Of a DNA stretch of 64,000 bases, positions 37,751-45,944 are shown in pieces. The notes beneath the pieces were generated by a model. That model ran no database searches. It was not told the DNA's origin and was given only the letters and a program-made list of their open reading frames with translations. The position numbers were made by a program, and so were the translations under genes. Position 1 is the first letter of the stretch. Each line of letters opens with the position of its first letter. The stretch is from Mycoavidus cysteinexigens_B (lineage in GTDB: Bacteria; Pseudomonadota; Gammaproteobacteria; Burkholderiales; Burkholderiaceae): NCBI GenBank assembly GCA_031963465.1, contig JASSUG010000002.1, positions 1 through 64,000 of the forward strand, read 5' to 3'.

Positions 37751-38316
37751 TGCGTATTTCAGATCATCGTGACCGCCCATTTCAGCATCGTGACCGGTCA
37801 TTATAGATTTATCGTGATCGCTGTTTTCAGAATTGTCGTGACCGATTTTGGGTAAAATTTTTGAAATCGGAAAGCTAGAAATGATCGGCGATTTGATACG
37901 TCTGTAGGCAAGCGAAGGTAATTTGAATAACCCGGTATCGTGATGCGCTTTTTAGGTATGCGATGCCAAGTCGACGAATTACCATGCGCAAAGTTAAAGA
38001 AGTATTAAGGCTGCGGTATGAATGCCACCTGTCGCTAGAGGCGATTGCCCGAGCCCTGTCGCTCTCTAAAGGCGTTGTCGCCAAGTACATTAAGCTTGCT
38101 AGCCAAGCGTGTTTAGCCTGGGAAGAGGCGCAAGCGCTAGACGAAACAGCGCTGTTATCCAGGCTGAAGCCCAAATCTGAGACACCTGTCGTGCGCGCGT
38201 CCCAGTTTATGCCACCGGATTATGCTTGGCTCCATCAAGAGCTCAAACGCAAAGGCGTCACGCTGCAGTTGCTGTGGGAAGAGTATTGCGCGCAATGTCC
38301 GGGCCGGCCTTACAGC
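37751..38316 (+). mobile_element. IS21-family 5' remnant with truncated istA
   Basis: The left end starts TGCGTATTTCAG at 37751 and carries four terminal repeats of the form ATCGTGACCG (37766, 37787, 37811, 37835; the last two vary by a base). The istA-like frame begins at 37963: MPSRRITMRKVKEVLRLRYE, with a helix-turn-helix LSLEAIARALSLSKGVVAKY. It runs to about PGRPYS, where the IS4-type element begins; the frame to 38394 is read-through into that element. The catalytic domain and istB are missing, so it is dead. From 37563 to 37750 no gene is seen. Confidence 0.75.
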
Positions 38317-39755
38317 CAGCCCTTTCCGGGTGTTGACTCAAAGAGCAGCCTCCTTAATAACGCGCGCAGAGGAGAAATGCTTATTGGCTGTTAGGGGATC
38401 GACGTAGGATTTAGCTTTAGGCTTTTTTGGCCCACGCCGTCGAACCCGAATACGTTGCGGGTCGACATAACGAGCAATCTGCAAGAGTAGCTCCCCTAAG
38501 GCCGGGCCTTGATATAATTTAAGCCAACTGTCCCAAGTCTCGGGTGGCAAGAAACTCATCATTCCGTAATAGGCCATACGAACCTCATTGGCCATATAGT
38601 AAGTAGATACCTCGACCTCTTGTTCTTGATGAGCCTGCTCAATCACGATTTTGAGTAACGCTAGGATGTTGTAAGCTAATATTGCTGTGGCAAAGCCCAA
38701 TAGAGCGGCACGTGGATGCCCCATCGTGCGAATTTCGCTTTTGAGATCAGCTTCTAGCCGCTGGAACATACCTTCAATACGCCAGCGCTTGCGGTAAAGA
38801 TCAGCAATCTTTTGTGCGCCCACCTCAACAGGCAGATTGCTCCAAATACGAAGACGGGGGTCGCCCGAGCTAGTGGGATGATCTAAACGCACTTCAATCC
38901 GACGCCAAGTTTGATCTTCATCGCGCAGGCTAATCGTTTGCTCATAAACTTCACCTGTTTCACAGCGCCCCACAGAGTACAACTCACTTTCTTGAGACAG
39001 CCTCGGGTGATTCTGGCTTGTTTCACGCACGATAAAATACGCGCCTCGGTTTTGCAAGCCCATGAGCACTTTCCTAACGCAGAAGTGCCGATCGGCTATC
39101 CATACCTCGTCAAACTGGGCCCTTTCTAATAAAGGCTCGATGATTGTAAGCTCCGATGCATAGGCATCCTCACAGGGTGCGATATCCGTAACCAGACTTT
39201 GATCTGCATCATAAACCACTAAAGTATGGCCTGGTAACGCCGCTCCTGTCTGAGCCTTTAACGCTGTTAAACGCTTCTCGCTCGCCGGTAAGTGGTTACC
39301 ATCCACCATTCGTACCCGGTAACCTGATAGCGTAACCGGCAAATTCAGCGGTTCAAGCACCGGGCCCAAGCGCATGGCGCTCTGTCGAACTAACTCTTGT
39401 AACAGCTTAGGCTCTGTGCGATTGATCTTGTCGTACAGTGAACTCAGCGCCACATTTAATTTCTCTTTATACGTCTGCGAGGCACTATGCAAGGATTGGC
39501 AAACCCCTAGCGACACCATCGACATCATCTCTACTACTGTCGAAAACAGCAATTCTCGCGAATACTGCCTTTCCCTATTCTTTTCAAATACCTCGTCTAT
39601 CCACTTACTATCAAATACTGAACCCATCAATAACCGCGTCATTACGCTTATTGGCATCTTAGCTGTCGCTTGTTCAAACAGTTTTCTCAGCATCATTCTC
39701 TCCGATTCGTTGATACTCCTCATTTAGAATAGTTCAAACACCCGGAAAGGGCTGG
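38316..39755. mobile_element. IS4-family insertion sequence, complete
   Basis: A 1440-bp element bounded by 19-bp perfect inverted repeats: CCAGCCCTTTCCGGGTGTT at 38316-38334 and its complement at 39737-39755. It contains one transposase gene on the minus strand. Flanks are istA on the left and a toxin remnant on the right, with no matching target duplication, so the present junction is a rearrangement rather than a simple insertion. Confidence 0.8.
38338..39723 (-). CDS. IS4-family DDE transposase
   Basis: 461 residues filling the IS at 38316-39755. An N-terminal helical region is followed by the DDE core: first Asp in VRMVDGNHLP (about 160), second Asp in VWIADRHFCVRK (about 216), and the Glu in LYRKRWRIEGMFQRLEADLK (about 325), the Y-R-E signature region of IS4. 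The reading frame appears intact and the start ATG lies inside the right inverted-repeat side, so the element may be active. The end of the gene overlaps the region just inside the left inverted repeat. It shows no sign of frameshift. Confidence 0.85.
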   Translation of the reverse strand: MRSINESERMMLRKLFEQATAKMPISVMTRLLMGSVFDSKWIDEVFEKNRERQYSRELLFSTVVEMMSMVSLGVCQSLHSASQTYKEKLNVALSSLYDKINRTEPKLLQELVRQSAMRLGPVLEPLNLPVTLSGYRVRMVDGNHLPASEKRLTALKAQTGAALPGHTLVVYDADQSLVTDIAPCEDAYASELTIIEPLLERAQFDEVWIADRHFCVRKVLMGLQNRGAYFIVRETSQNHPRLSQESELYSVGRCETGEVYEQTISLRDEDQTWRRIEVRLDHPTSSGDPRLRIWSNLPVEVGAQKIADLYRKRWRIEGMFQRLEADLKSEIRTMGHPRAALLGFATAILAYNILALLKIVIEQAHQEQEVEVSTYYMANEVRMAYYGMMSFLPPETWDSWLKLYQGPALGELLLQIARYVDPQRIRVRRRGPKKPKAKSYVDPLTANKHFSSARVIKEAAL

Positions 39756-39897
39756 TATTTAAGGCATCAGCCAGAACCAAGGTTTATGTGGGTGAGGTAA
39801 TTCAAGGGAGCCTTTATGTTGATGGAGTCTAGCAGATTGTTGTGCCAAATGCATCGATAATTGATGGTATCAAAATACTTGATGTGAGACCATTAAA
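39756..39897 (+). pseudogene. Orphan CdiA toxin C-terminal remnant, copy 2
   Basis: Corresponds to about 23690-23836. It reads KVYVGEV then GSLYVDGV, a stop replacing Thr-Gln, and QIVVPNASIIDGIKILDVRPLK. It has a small deletion near 39800 and an internal stop (TAG), so it is more decayed than copy 1. The left side is cut by the IS4 element. It abuts the DUF6966-like gene, as in copy 1. Confidence 0.65.
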
Positions 39898-40176
39898 ATG
39901 ATTCAAACTGAAAACATAAAATTGACTTTAATAAAAATGTTGGACTTGATTAAATCAAGTGATGCTAAAGACTGGGAAGAACTCATCGAGCCACTCAGTT
40001 ATGAGGTCCTCGATACCCCCAATGAAACCAAGCGAGAAATCCTGTCACTATATAGAGGCATGGGATCATTAAGTGATCTCACTCTTCATAAAGATGGATA
40101 CCCTTTGAGAAAGGAAAATGAGGAATTTTCCTTTTTAAAAAGGCAACTATTTGATTTGTGCCTCAAAGATTTGTAA
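39898..40176 (+). CDS. DUF6966-like small immunity protein, copy 2
   Basis: A 92-residue paralogue of the protein at 23833, with the same pattern NETKREILSLYRGMGSLSDL and LHKDGYPLRKENEEFSFLKR. The start ATG overlaps the remnant toxin stop (AAATGA). The two copies differ at roughly a fifth of residues but keep the frame, so both seem to be maintained although their toxins are broken. Downstream lie the hairpin at 40205 and the guaA terminator on the other strand, so the gene is convergent with guaA. Confidence 0.65.
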   Translation: MIQTENIKLTLIKMLDLIKSSDAKDWEELIEPLSYEVLDTPNETKREILSLYRGMGSLSDLTLHKDGYPLRKENEEFSFLKRQLFDLCLKDL

Positions 40177-40204
40177 TTAGCAGCCATTGGGGATCAACAG
40201 AACA

Positions 40205-40226
40205 TTTATGGGCGGTCCCCCATAAA
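40205..40226 (+). terminator. Hairpin downstream of the DUF6966-like gene, copy 2
   Basis: 8-bp stem TTTATGGG / CCCATAAA with loop CGGTCC. It is the same stem as at 24140 with one loop change, so the stem is preserved. Confidence 0.4.
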
Positions 40227-40263
40227 CCCGTACATTGTGCCAGCAGATGCTAAACGCAGCCGC

Positions 40264-40289
40264 AAAAAAGCCCGCAGCGATGCGGGCTT
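40264..40289 (-). terminator. Intrinsic terminator of guaA
   Basis: Read on the minus strand: AAGCCCGC, loop ATCGCT, GCGGGCTT, then a run of T. The 8-bp GC-rich stem plus T-tract lies about 50 bases after the guaA stop. A copy is at 24203-24224. Confidence 0.85.
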
Positions 40290-40337
40290 AGAGGGTTTCT
40301 CGTGGCTTCTAGACATCAGCTATTGCCGAATGCTAGG

Positions 40338-41927
40338 TCACTCCCACTCAATAGTCGCAGGCGGCTTTCCTGAAATATCGTAGACCACACGATTAATGCC
40401 GCGCACTTCATTAATGATCCGGTTCGAGATCTGGCCTAGCAACTCATGCGGCAGATGAGCCCAATGTGCGGTCATAAAGTCTTGTGTTTGCACCGCGCGC
40501 AGCGCAACCACATACTCATAGGTGCGTGCATCGCCCATAACACCCACGCTTTTAACCGGCAGAAAAACTGCAAACGCCTGGCTGGTCAGCTCATACCACG
40601 ATTTGCCTGTGTGCGGATCAATCGTATTGCGTAACGCATCAATAAAGATCGCATCGGCACGGGCCAGCAAAGCGGTATATTCGCGCTTAACTTCGCCTAG
40701 AATCCGCACTCCTAAGCCCGGGCCTGGGAACGGATGACGATACACCATCGCAGCCGGCAAACCTAGTTCGATGCCTAATTCGCGCACTTCATCTTTGAAC
40801 AGTTCGCGCAAAGGTTCAAGCAACTTTAAATGCAAGGTTTCTGGTAAGCCGCCTACATTGTGATGACTTTTAATTTTAGCGGCACCTGGCTTATTGCTGC
40901 CTGCCGATTCGATGACATCTGGATAGATTGTACCTTGCGCGAGCCATTTCGCATCGACCAACTTGCGTGCTTCGTGCTGGAATACCTCAACAAACTCCGC
41001 GCCAATAATCTTGCGCTTTTGCTCTGGATCGGCCACGCCGGCAAGCTTCTCAAGGAAGGGTCCGCTGGCATCGACATGGATCACATTCACCCCCAAATGG
41101 TTAGCGAAAGTTTCCATGACCTGCTCTGCTTCATTCAGTCGCAGTAAGCCATGATCCACAAACACGCACGTCAGTTGCGGACCAATAGCCTTATGCAGCA
41201 AAGCTGCCGCAACCGAGGAATCTACGCCACCTGAAATGGCTAAAATTACCCGCTCGTTGCCGACCTGCTGACGAATCGATTTGACAGCTTCATCAACATA
41301 GTCGCCCATAATCCAATCTGCACGCGCGCCACATACCTCATGCACAAAACGTGCCAGCAGAGCCTTGCCCTGTAGTGTATGGGTCACTTCTGGATGAAAC
41401 TGAACGCCGTAAAAGCGCCTTGCGTCATCCGCCATAGCTGCAACTGGACATGCATCCGTCGACGCAATCAGCGTAAAGCCAGGCGGTATTTCACTCACTT
41501 TATCGCCATGGCTCATCCAGACTTTAAGCACGCTCTGGCCCGCATCCGTATGAAAATCTTCAATCCCATGCAGGAATTTTGCATGACCATGCGCTAGGAT
41601 TTCAGCGTAACCAAATTCACCCACATGACCATGCTCAACCTTGCCACCCAGTTGCTCAGCCATGGTCTGCATACCATAGCAAATCCCCAGCACGGGTACG
41701 CCAAGCTCAAACACAACTTGTGGTGCGCGCGGCGTATCAGCACCCGTCACTGAATTTGGACCACCCGATAAAATAATGCCCTTCGGGGCAAAATCACGAA
41801 TGAAAGCCTCATCCACATCGGAAGGGTAAATTTCAGCACATACATGGGCCTCACGCACACGGCGGGCGATCAGCTGAGTAAACTGTGAACCAAAGTCAAG
41901 GATTAAAATTTTGTCATGCATCTGCAT
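40338..41927 (-). CDS. guaA: GMP synthase (glutamine-hydrolysing)
   Basis: Converts XMP to GMP with ATP and glutamine-derived ammonia in purine synthesis. The class I glutamine amidotransferase domain (about 1-200) has the nucleophile in GICYGMQT and the catalytic His in FHPEVTH. The PP-loop ATPase domain contains AISGGVDSSVAAALL (about 225-240). The C-terminal dimerisation domain includes HPFPGPGLGVRILGE and the final PPATIEWE. 529 residues is normal. The ATG at 41927 directly follows the guaB stop (TGAATG); the third codon, ATG at 41921 (MHDKILILDFG), is the start used by many homologues. The 3' end of guaA is a known hotspot for genomic islands, relevant to the repeat at 24283. Confidence 0.97.
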   Translation of the reverse strand: MQMHDKILILDFGSQFTQLIARRVREAHVCAEIYPSDVDEAFIRDFAPKGIILSGGPNSVTGADTPRAPQVVFELGVPVLGICYGMQTMAEQLGGKVEHGHVGEFGYAEILAHGHAKFLHGIEDFHTDAGQSVLKVWMSHGDKVSEIPPGFTLIASTDACPVAAMADDARRFYGVQFHPEVTHTLQGKALLARFVHEVCGARADWIMGDYVDEAVKSIRQQVGNERVILAISGGVDSSVAAALLHKAIGPQLTCVFVDHGLLRLNEAEQVMETFANHLGVNVIHVDASGPFLEKLAGVADPEQKRKIIGAEFVEVFQHEARKLVDAKWLAQGTIYPDVIESAGSNKPGAAKIKSHHNVGGLPETLHLKLLEPLRELFKDEVRELGIELGLPAAMVYRHPFPGPGLGVRILGEVKREYTALLARADAIFIDALRNTIDPHTGKSWYELTSQAFAVFLPVKSVGVMGDARTYEYVVALRAVQTQDFMTAHWAHLPHELLGQISNRIINEVRGINRVVYDISGKPPATIEWE

Positions 41928-43388
41928 TCATTCCACGTGATAGTTCGGAGCTTCTTTCATAATCTGTACATCATGCACATGCGACTCACGAATGCCAGCC
42001 GAAGTAATTTCAACAAAACCAGCCTGTTCGTGCATTTCTGCAATCGTGCGGCAACCACAATAGCCCATACTTGCACGTACGCCACCTACCAGCTGATATA
42101 AAATGGCGCTCACGCTCCCTTTATAGGCAACGCGGCCCTCAATGCCTTCTGGCACAAGTTTATCGATATTGACCGAATTGTCCTGAAAATAACGATCAGC
42201 GGCGCCATCTTTCATGGCACCCACCGAACCCATGCCGCGATACGATTTATAGGACCGGCCCTGATATAGAAATTCTTCGCCTGGCGCTTCGTCAGTACCG
42301 GCGAACATACTGCCCATCATGACACTGTGCGCCCCCGCGGCTAACGCCTTGGAAACATCGCCCGAATAGCGCACTCCGCCATCGGCAATCACCGGCACGC
42401 CGGTACCCGCCAACGCTGCAGATACATTCGCAATCGCGGAAATCTGCGGCACCCCAACCCCAGCAATAATCCGGGTGGTGCAAATTGAGCCTGGGCCGAT
42501 GCCCACTTTGACTCCGTCGGCGCCATATTCAACCAAAGCACGCGCCGCATCGGCCGTGGCAATATTGCCACCCACCACTTCAATTTGCGGAAAATGCTTT
42601 TTAACCCACTGCACGCGTTCAAGCACGCCGAGGCTATGGCCATGAGCCGTATCCACCACAATCACATCCACGCCTGCTTGCACCAGCAACTCAATGCGCT
42701 CGTCGTTTTCTGGGCCAACCCCAACGGCGGCGCCAACCCGGAGTTTGCCCTGCTCATCCTTGCATGCCTCTGGATGTTCCGTCGCTTTTAAAATGTCTTT
42801 AACGGTCATTAAGCCGCGCAATTCAAACCTATCATTCACCACCAATACCCGCTCAAGTCGATGGCGATGCATCAACTCCTTAGCTTTAGCCAGCGGCGTT
42901 CCTTCCGGCACCGTGATCAAACGCTCTCGAGGGGTCATGATGGCGCGTACAGGTTCGTCCAAGCGAGTTTCAAAACGCAAATCACGATTCGTTACAATGC
43001 CAATGAGTTGCGTGCCTTCAACGACCGGGAAACCGGAAATACCATGCTGTTGCGACAACGCAATGGCATCGCGCACTTTGAGATGAGGCGGCACGGTGAT
43101 CGGATCACGCACAATGCCAGACTCGAAGCGCTTAACCTTGGCCACTTCACGGGCTTGTTCAGCCGCTAGCAAATTTTTGTGAATGATGCCAATCCCGCCT
43201 AGCTGAGCCATAGCAATGGCAAGTCGGCCTTCGGTCACGGTGTCCATGGCCGCGGATACAAGCGGCATATTTAGCGTGATGCGGCGGGTGAATTTGGTTT
43301 TAAGAGAGGTTTCTCGTGGCAGTACATTGGAAAATGCGGGCACGAGTAATACGTCGTCAAAGGTCAGTGCTTTTTGGAGGAGGCGCAT
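41928..43388 (-). CDS. guaB: IMP dehydrogenase
   Basis: 486 residues. Oxidises IMP to XMP with NAD, the step before GuaA. The TIM barrel is interrupted by two CBS domains (about 95-205: RDPITVPPHLKVRDAI and MTPRERLITVPEGTPL). The active-site loop GIGPGSICTTRIIAGVG carries the catalytic Cys (about residue 302). The phosphate-binding segment is VPVIADGGVRYSGDVSKALAAGA, and the flap includes YRGMGSVGAM. It forms an operon with guaA, with no gap. Upstream (43389-43478) there is a short intergenic region with no gene before the convergent end of rnfH. Confidence 0.97.
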   Translation of the reverse strand: MRLLQKALTFDDVLLVPAFSNVLPRETSLKTKFTRRITLNMPLVSAAMDTVTEGRLAIAMAQLGGIGIIHKNLLAAEQAREVAKVKRFESGIVRDPITVPPHLKVRDAIALSQQHGISGFPVVEGTQLIGIVTNRDLRFETRLDEPVRAIMTPRERLITVPEGTPLAKAKELMHRHRLERVLVVNDRFELRGLMTVKDILKATEHPEACKDEQGKLRVGAAVGVGPENDERIELLVQAGVDVIVVDTAHGHSLGVLERVQWVKKHFPQIEVVGGNIATADAARALVEYGADGVKVGIGPGSICTTRIIAGVGVPQISAIANVSAALAGTGVPVIADGGVRYSGDVSKALAAGAHSVMMGSMFAGTDEAPGEEFLYQGRSYKSYRGMGSVGAMKDGAADRYFQDNSVNIDKLVPEGIEGRVAYKGSVSAILYQLVGGVRASMGYCGCRTIAEMHEQAGFVEITSAGIRESHVHDVQIMKEAPNYHVE

Positions 43389-43478
43389 AAGATATCCTGG
43401 AGGCGCAAAAACGGATTATACGCGATTCTTCAGCGCTAACCTAGCACCTGCCAGGCATCGACTGAATCTTTTTCCGAT

Positions 43479-43796
43479 TTATGCGTGCCATCTACGGCCC
43501 TCAGGCCGTCCCATGCGCCCCTTTTCCACACGCCGTTGCCGCGCAAGCTTGGGGTCTACTTTTAAAGGCCGGTAAATTTCAACTCGATCATCTGCCGCCA
43601 AGACGGTCTCTAATGATTTAAGTTTGCCCCATATCCCCACCGCCTGCGTTGCTAAATCAAGCTCTGGATAGAGTTGCAAAATACCCGATGCAAGAATCGC
43701 TTGATGCACTGTTGCGTCTGCTGGCAGGGTTATTTTCAGTATGGTTTGCTGCTCGGGCAAAGCATAACAAACTTCGATTTCAATCTTAGCAACCAT
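43479..43796 (-). CDS. rnfH: RnfH family ubiquitin-like protein
   Basis: 105 residues. Beta-grasp protein of the RnfH/UPF0125 family, with IEIEVCYALPEQQTILKITL at the start, then GIWGKLKSLETVLAADDRVEIYRPLKVDPK, the usual family signature near the end. Its function is not settled; it is linked to RatA in a conserved pair across gamma- and betaproteobacteria. It overlaps ratA by 11 bases. The C-terminus is basic (ARQRRVEKGRMGRPEGRRWHA). Confidence 0.9.
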   Translation of the reverse strand: MVAKIEIEVCYALPEQQTILKITLPADATVHQAILASGILQLYPELDLATQAVGIWGKLKSLETVLAADDRVEIYRPLKVDPKLARQRRVEKGRMGRPEGRRWHA

Positions 43797-44220
43797 ATTT
43801 AGTTTGTGCGCGCTTCACAAAAGACTCAACAAAAGTGTTCGCAATATGATTGAATACGGGTCCAATCAGTTTACCTAGGATCACACTGGCAAATTCATAG
43901 TGCAATGAAAATTCGACCTTGCACGCGTCAGCACGTAACGGCGTAAAGCACCAGTAGCCAGTGAATTTTTTAAATGGGCCATCGGCAAAGACCATATCGA
44001 TGCGGCTTGGCCGCTGTTGGGTATTACGGGTTGTAAAATGCAGCTTGATCCCTTTGAATGTAATATCAATCTTGGCTTTCATCTCGATCGGGCTTTGTTC
44101 AAAAATCTCAACCCCGCCACACCATGGTAAGAAATTTGGATAATCGTCAACATCGTTGACAAGATCGAACATTTGTTCGGCCGCGTAGCGGACCAAAACG
44201 GTTTTTTGAACATCCGGCAT
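43786..44220 (-). CDS. ratA: RatA-like START/SRPBCC domain protein (ribosome association toxin / coenzyme Q-binding family)
   Basis: 144 residues, one SRPBCC domain. It begins VQKTVLVRYAAEQMFDLVNDVDDYPNFLPWCGG, a characteristic family start, followed by GPFKKFTGYWCFTPL and a terminal helix LIGPVFNHIANTFVESFVKRA. E. coli RatA blocks 70S formation when overexpressed, while Coq10-like members bind ubiquinone, so the real role is open. It is divergent from smpB, with a 105-bp gap holding both promoters. rnfH overlaps its end. Confidence 0.92.
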   Translation of the reverse strand: MPDVQKTVLVRYAAEQMFDLVNDVDDYPNFLPWCGGVEIFEQSPIEMKAKIDITFKGIKLHFTTRNTQQRPSRIDMVFADGPFKKFTGYWCFTPLRADACKVEFSLHYEFASVILGKLIGPVFNHIANTFVESFVKRAQTKYGC

Positions 44221-44325
44221 AAGGTTTAAGTAAAAAGGATGCGCAGTTTGCGCAAAATCGACAGCATAAGGTAAGCGGCTTTGTTAGAATGATTATTTTA
44301 GCCGAAGTATACGTTCTCTCTCATC

Positions 44326-44772
44326 ATGAGTATTAGTAACAATAAAAAAGCCCTCTTCGATTACTTTATTGAAGATCGCTACGAAGCCGGCCTCGTACTC
44401 GAAGGGTGGGAGGTTAAGGCGATTCGCGCTGGCCGCTCACAGATTAGAGAAGGCTATGTTGTCATCCGCAATGCTGAGTTATTTCTAATCGGCGCGCATA
44501 TTAGCCCGCTCTTAAGCGCTTCGACCCATATCCGGCCAGATCCGGTGCGCACCCGTAAACTGCTGATGCATGCCACGCAAATCAAACGCCTCATCGGTAA
44601 AGTTGAGCAGCGTGGCTATACGCTTGTACCGTTAGATTTGCATTATACGAAGGGACGGGTTAAATGTGAAATTGGTTTGGCTAAAGGTAAGAAGGAGCAT
44701 GATAAGCGGGAGACTGAGAAGCAGCGGGATTGGGAGCGGGAGAAAGCTCGGTTGATGCGTAGTGGTGTATGA
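44326..44772 (+). CDS. smpB: SsrA-binding protein SmpB
   Basis: 148 residues. Partner of tmRNA in trans-translation rescue of stalled ribosomes. OB-fold signature: NKKALFDYFIEDRYEAGLVLEGWEVKAIRAGRSQIREGYV. The conserved tail is LAKGKKEHDKRETEKQRDWEREK, which folds into a helix in the decoding centre. Full length for the family. Divergent from ratA, as in other Burkholderiaceae. A strong terminator follows. Confidence 0.97.
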   Translation: MSISNNKKALFDYFIEDRYEAGLVLEGWEVKAIRAGRSQIREGYVVIRNAELFLIGAHISPLLSASTHIRPDPVRTRKLLMHATQIKRLIGKVEQRGYTLVPLDLHYTKGRVKCEIGLAKGKKEHDKRETEKQRDWEREKARLMRSGV

Positions 44773-44846
44773 CTTTCTAAAGAAAAAGAAATACTAGGCT
44801 ATGCATACCCCCTTCATCAAAAATTGATTTGACTGCGTTGTGAAAA

Positions 44847-44886
44847 CTTTAAGGTTGCCAATATAGAATTGATGGCAACCTTAAAG
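44847..44886. terminator. Large perfect hairpin after smpB
   Basis: CTTTAAGGTTGCC at 44847-44859 pairs perfectly with GGCAACCTTAAAG at 44874-44886 (13 bp, 14-base loop). It lies between smpB and the convergent lipoprotein gene and can serve as a bidirectional terminator, with A and T runs in the outer stem. Confidence 0.7.
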
Positions 44887-44923
44887 TAGAGAGTCGTTGC
44901 AATTAAAAACTAGCTAACATGAC

Positions 44924-45484
44924 TTACTCAGAGTGACCTACTTCGAAGCCATATATACCTGCCTGTTTTGCGCTTCTGGTTACGCCCCAATATGAGTCAC
45001 GCTCATTTTGTGCCTGTTTCAACCATTTTATATCACTATATTTCCGTTTACTCCCGGGAGCTGCATTAGCGAAAAAATATTTTACACTAGCGTTCAGGAC
45101 ACTCTTCACGCCAACCTCGACAAACTGCGGCCCAAGCCGCTTCAATTCAGGTATAACTTCTTCCAAATCGGTCATGGGGAAATAAAAAGCCAATTGAGGT
45201 TCGATGACTTTATCGTAATCACCCATTGTCCTAATTTCATATTGGTAGTCTTTCGGTCGACCAAAACAGATTTGGAGATTTGATACGCCTGAATTAGGCA
45301 ATTTAAAAGTCAACCGAGCCGCGCCATCGTCAGATAAAATTGCTTGCTCGGAACCCTCTGCCTTAGTCCAAAATTCATAACCTTCAGGACAACTCAATTT
45401 TGCCGGCGTAGAACTGTCATCACAACCACAGCCCGCGATCCAACTTCCCGTAACCAGCAAACTTATTAATACCAGTTTCTTCAT
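44924..45484 (-). CDS. Putative lipoprotein, paralogue of the next gene
   Basis: 186 residues. Signal MKKLVLISLLVTGSWIAGCGCDD has a lipobox I-A-G-C (Cys about 19). The body has no family I know. It aligns with the protein at 45945-47264 over ARLTFKLPNSGVSNLQICFG (against AVLSFKLPKSEDFSYFEISL), DYDKVIEPQLAF, and a C-terminal SYWGVTRSAKQAGIYGFEVG (against PYWIVTTKANSVGKYGWQIT), so the two are tandem paralogues. It is probably anchored in the outer or inner membrane facing the periplasm. It is inserted between smpB and the SPFH gene. Confidence 0.75.
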   Translation of the reverse strand: MKKLVLISLLVTGSWIAGCGCDDSSTPAKLSCPEGYEFWTKAEGSEQAILSDDGAARLTFKLPNSGVSNLQICFGRPKDYQYEIRTMGDYDKVIEPQLAFYFPMTDLEEVIPELKRLGPQFVEVGVKSVLNASVKYFFANAAPGSKRKYSDIKWLKQAQNERDSYWGVTRSAKQAGIYGFEVGHSE

Positions 45485-45824
45485 ATTTCCCCCGTAAAAT
45501 TAGACCTATTTTGGCCAGAGACAATTACTCAAAAAACCTTTTAAAAAAGAAAAATATCATATTTCTAATAAATTAGAAAAATTATTTTTTTCTTCTTTTT
45601 TTGGAAAGGGAATTTAGCTTGGCATCCGCACCAGATTTCCAATCATTATAACGAATTCGCTCTAGGTGAGATGGAGGTCGTAGATGGGATATAAGACCAA
45701 TTTCCTTCGGGGAAATTAAAATTGATTAGACCAAACCCATTGAGGCCAGTCAATTATATAAGGTGGGGGTTATGAACAAGGTATTATGAGCCCCAGCCGG
45801 CTTGCGGTGGACCCCAGAATAAAA

Positions 45825-45856
45825 TTTGAGATTGCCGTTTTCTCGGCAATCTCAAA
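45825..45856. terminator. Perfect hairpin between the two lipoprotein genes
   Basis: TTTGAGATTGCCG at 45825-45837 pairs with CGGCAATCTCAAA at 45844-45856 (13 bp, 6-base loop TTTTCT). It is just downstream of the 45945 gene on the minus strand. The remaining 45485-45944 spacer is A/T rich with no gene. Confidence 0.65.
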
Positions 45857-45944
45857 TAGATAAAACTACAAGTAGGCGGTGGCATGCTCTTACCACCTTT
45901 TACTCTATATTGCTTTTTAGCGCTTTATTCTTAGCTTTTATGTT

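Noticed and set aside
37766..37844. Regularly spaced ATCGTGACCG units as a possible CRISPR or iteron array
   Set aside because: Only four short, imperfect units with unequal spacing, directly before istA; these are IS21 terminal binding sites.
40446..43575. Numerous plus-strand frames opposite guaA and guaB
   Set aside because: They are antisense shadows of strongly conserved genes, with no independent motifs.
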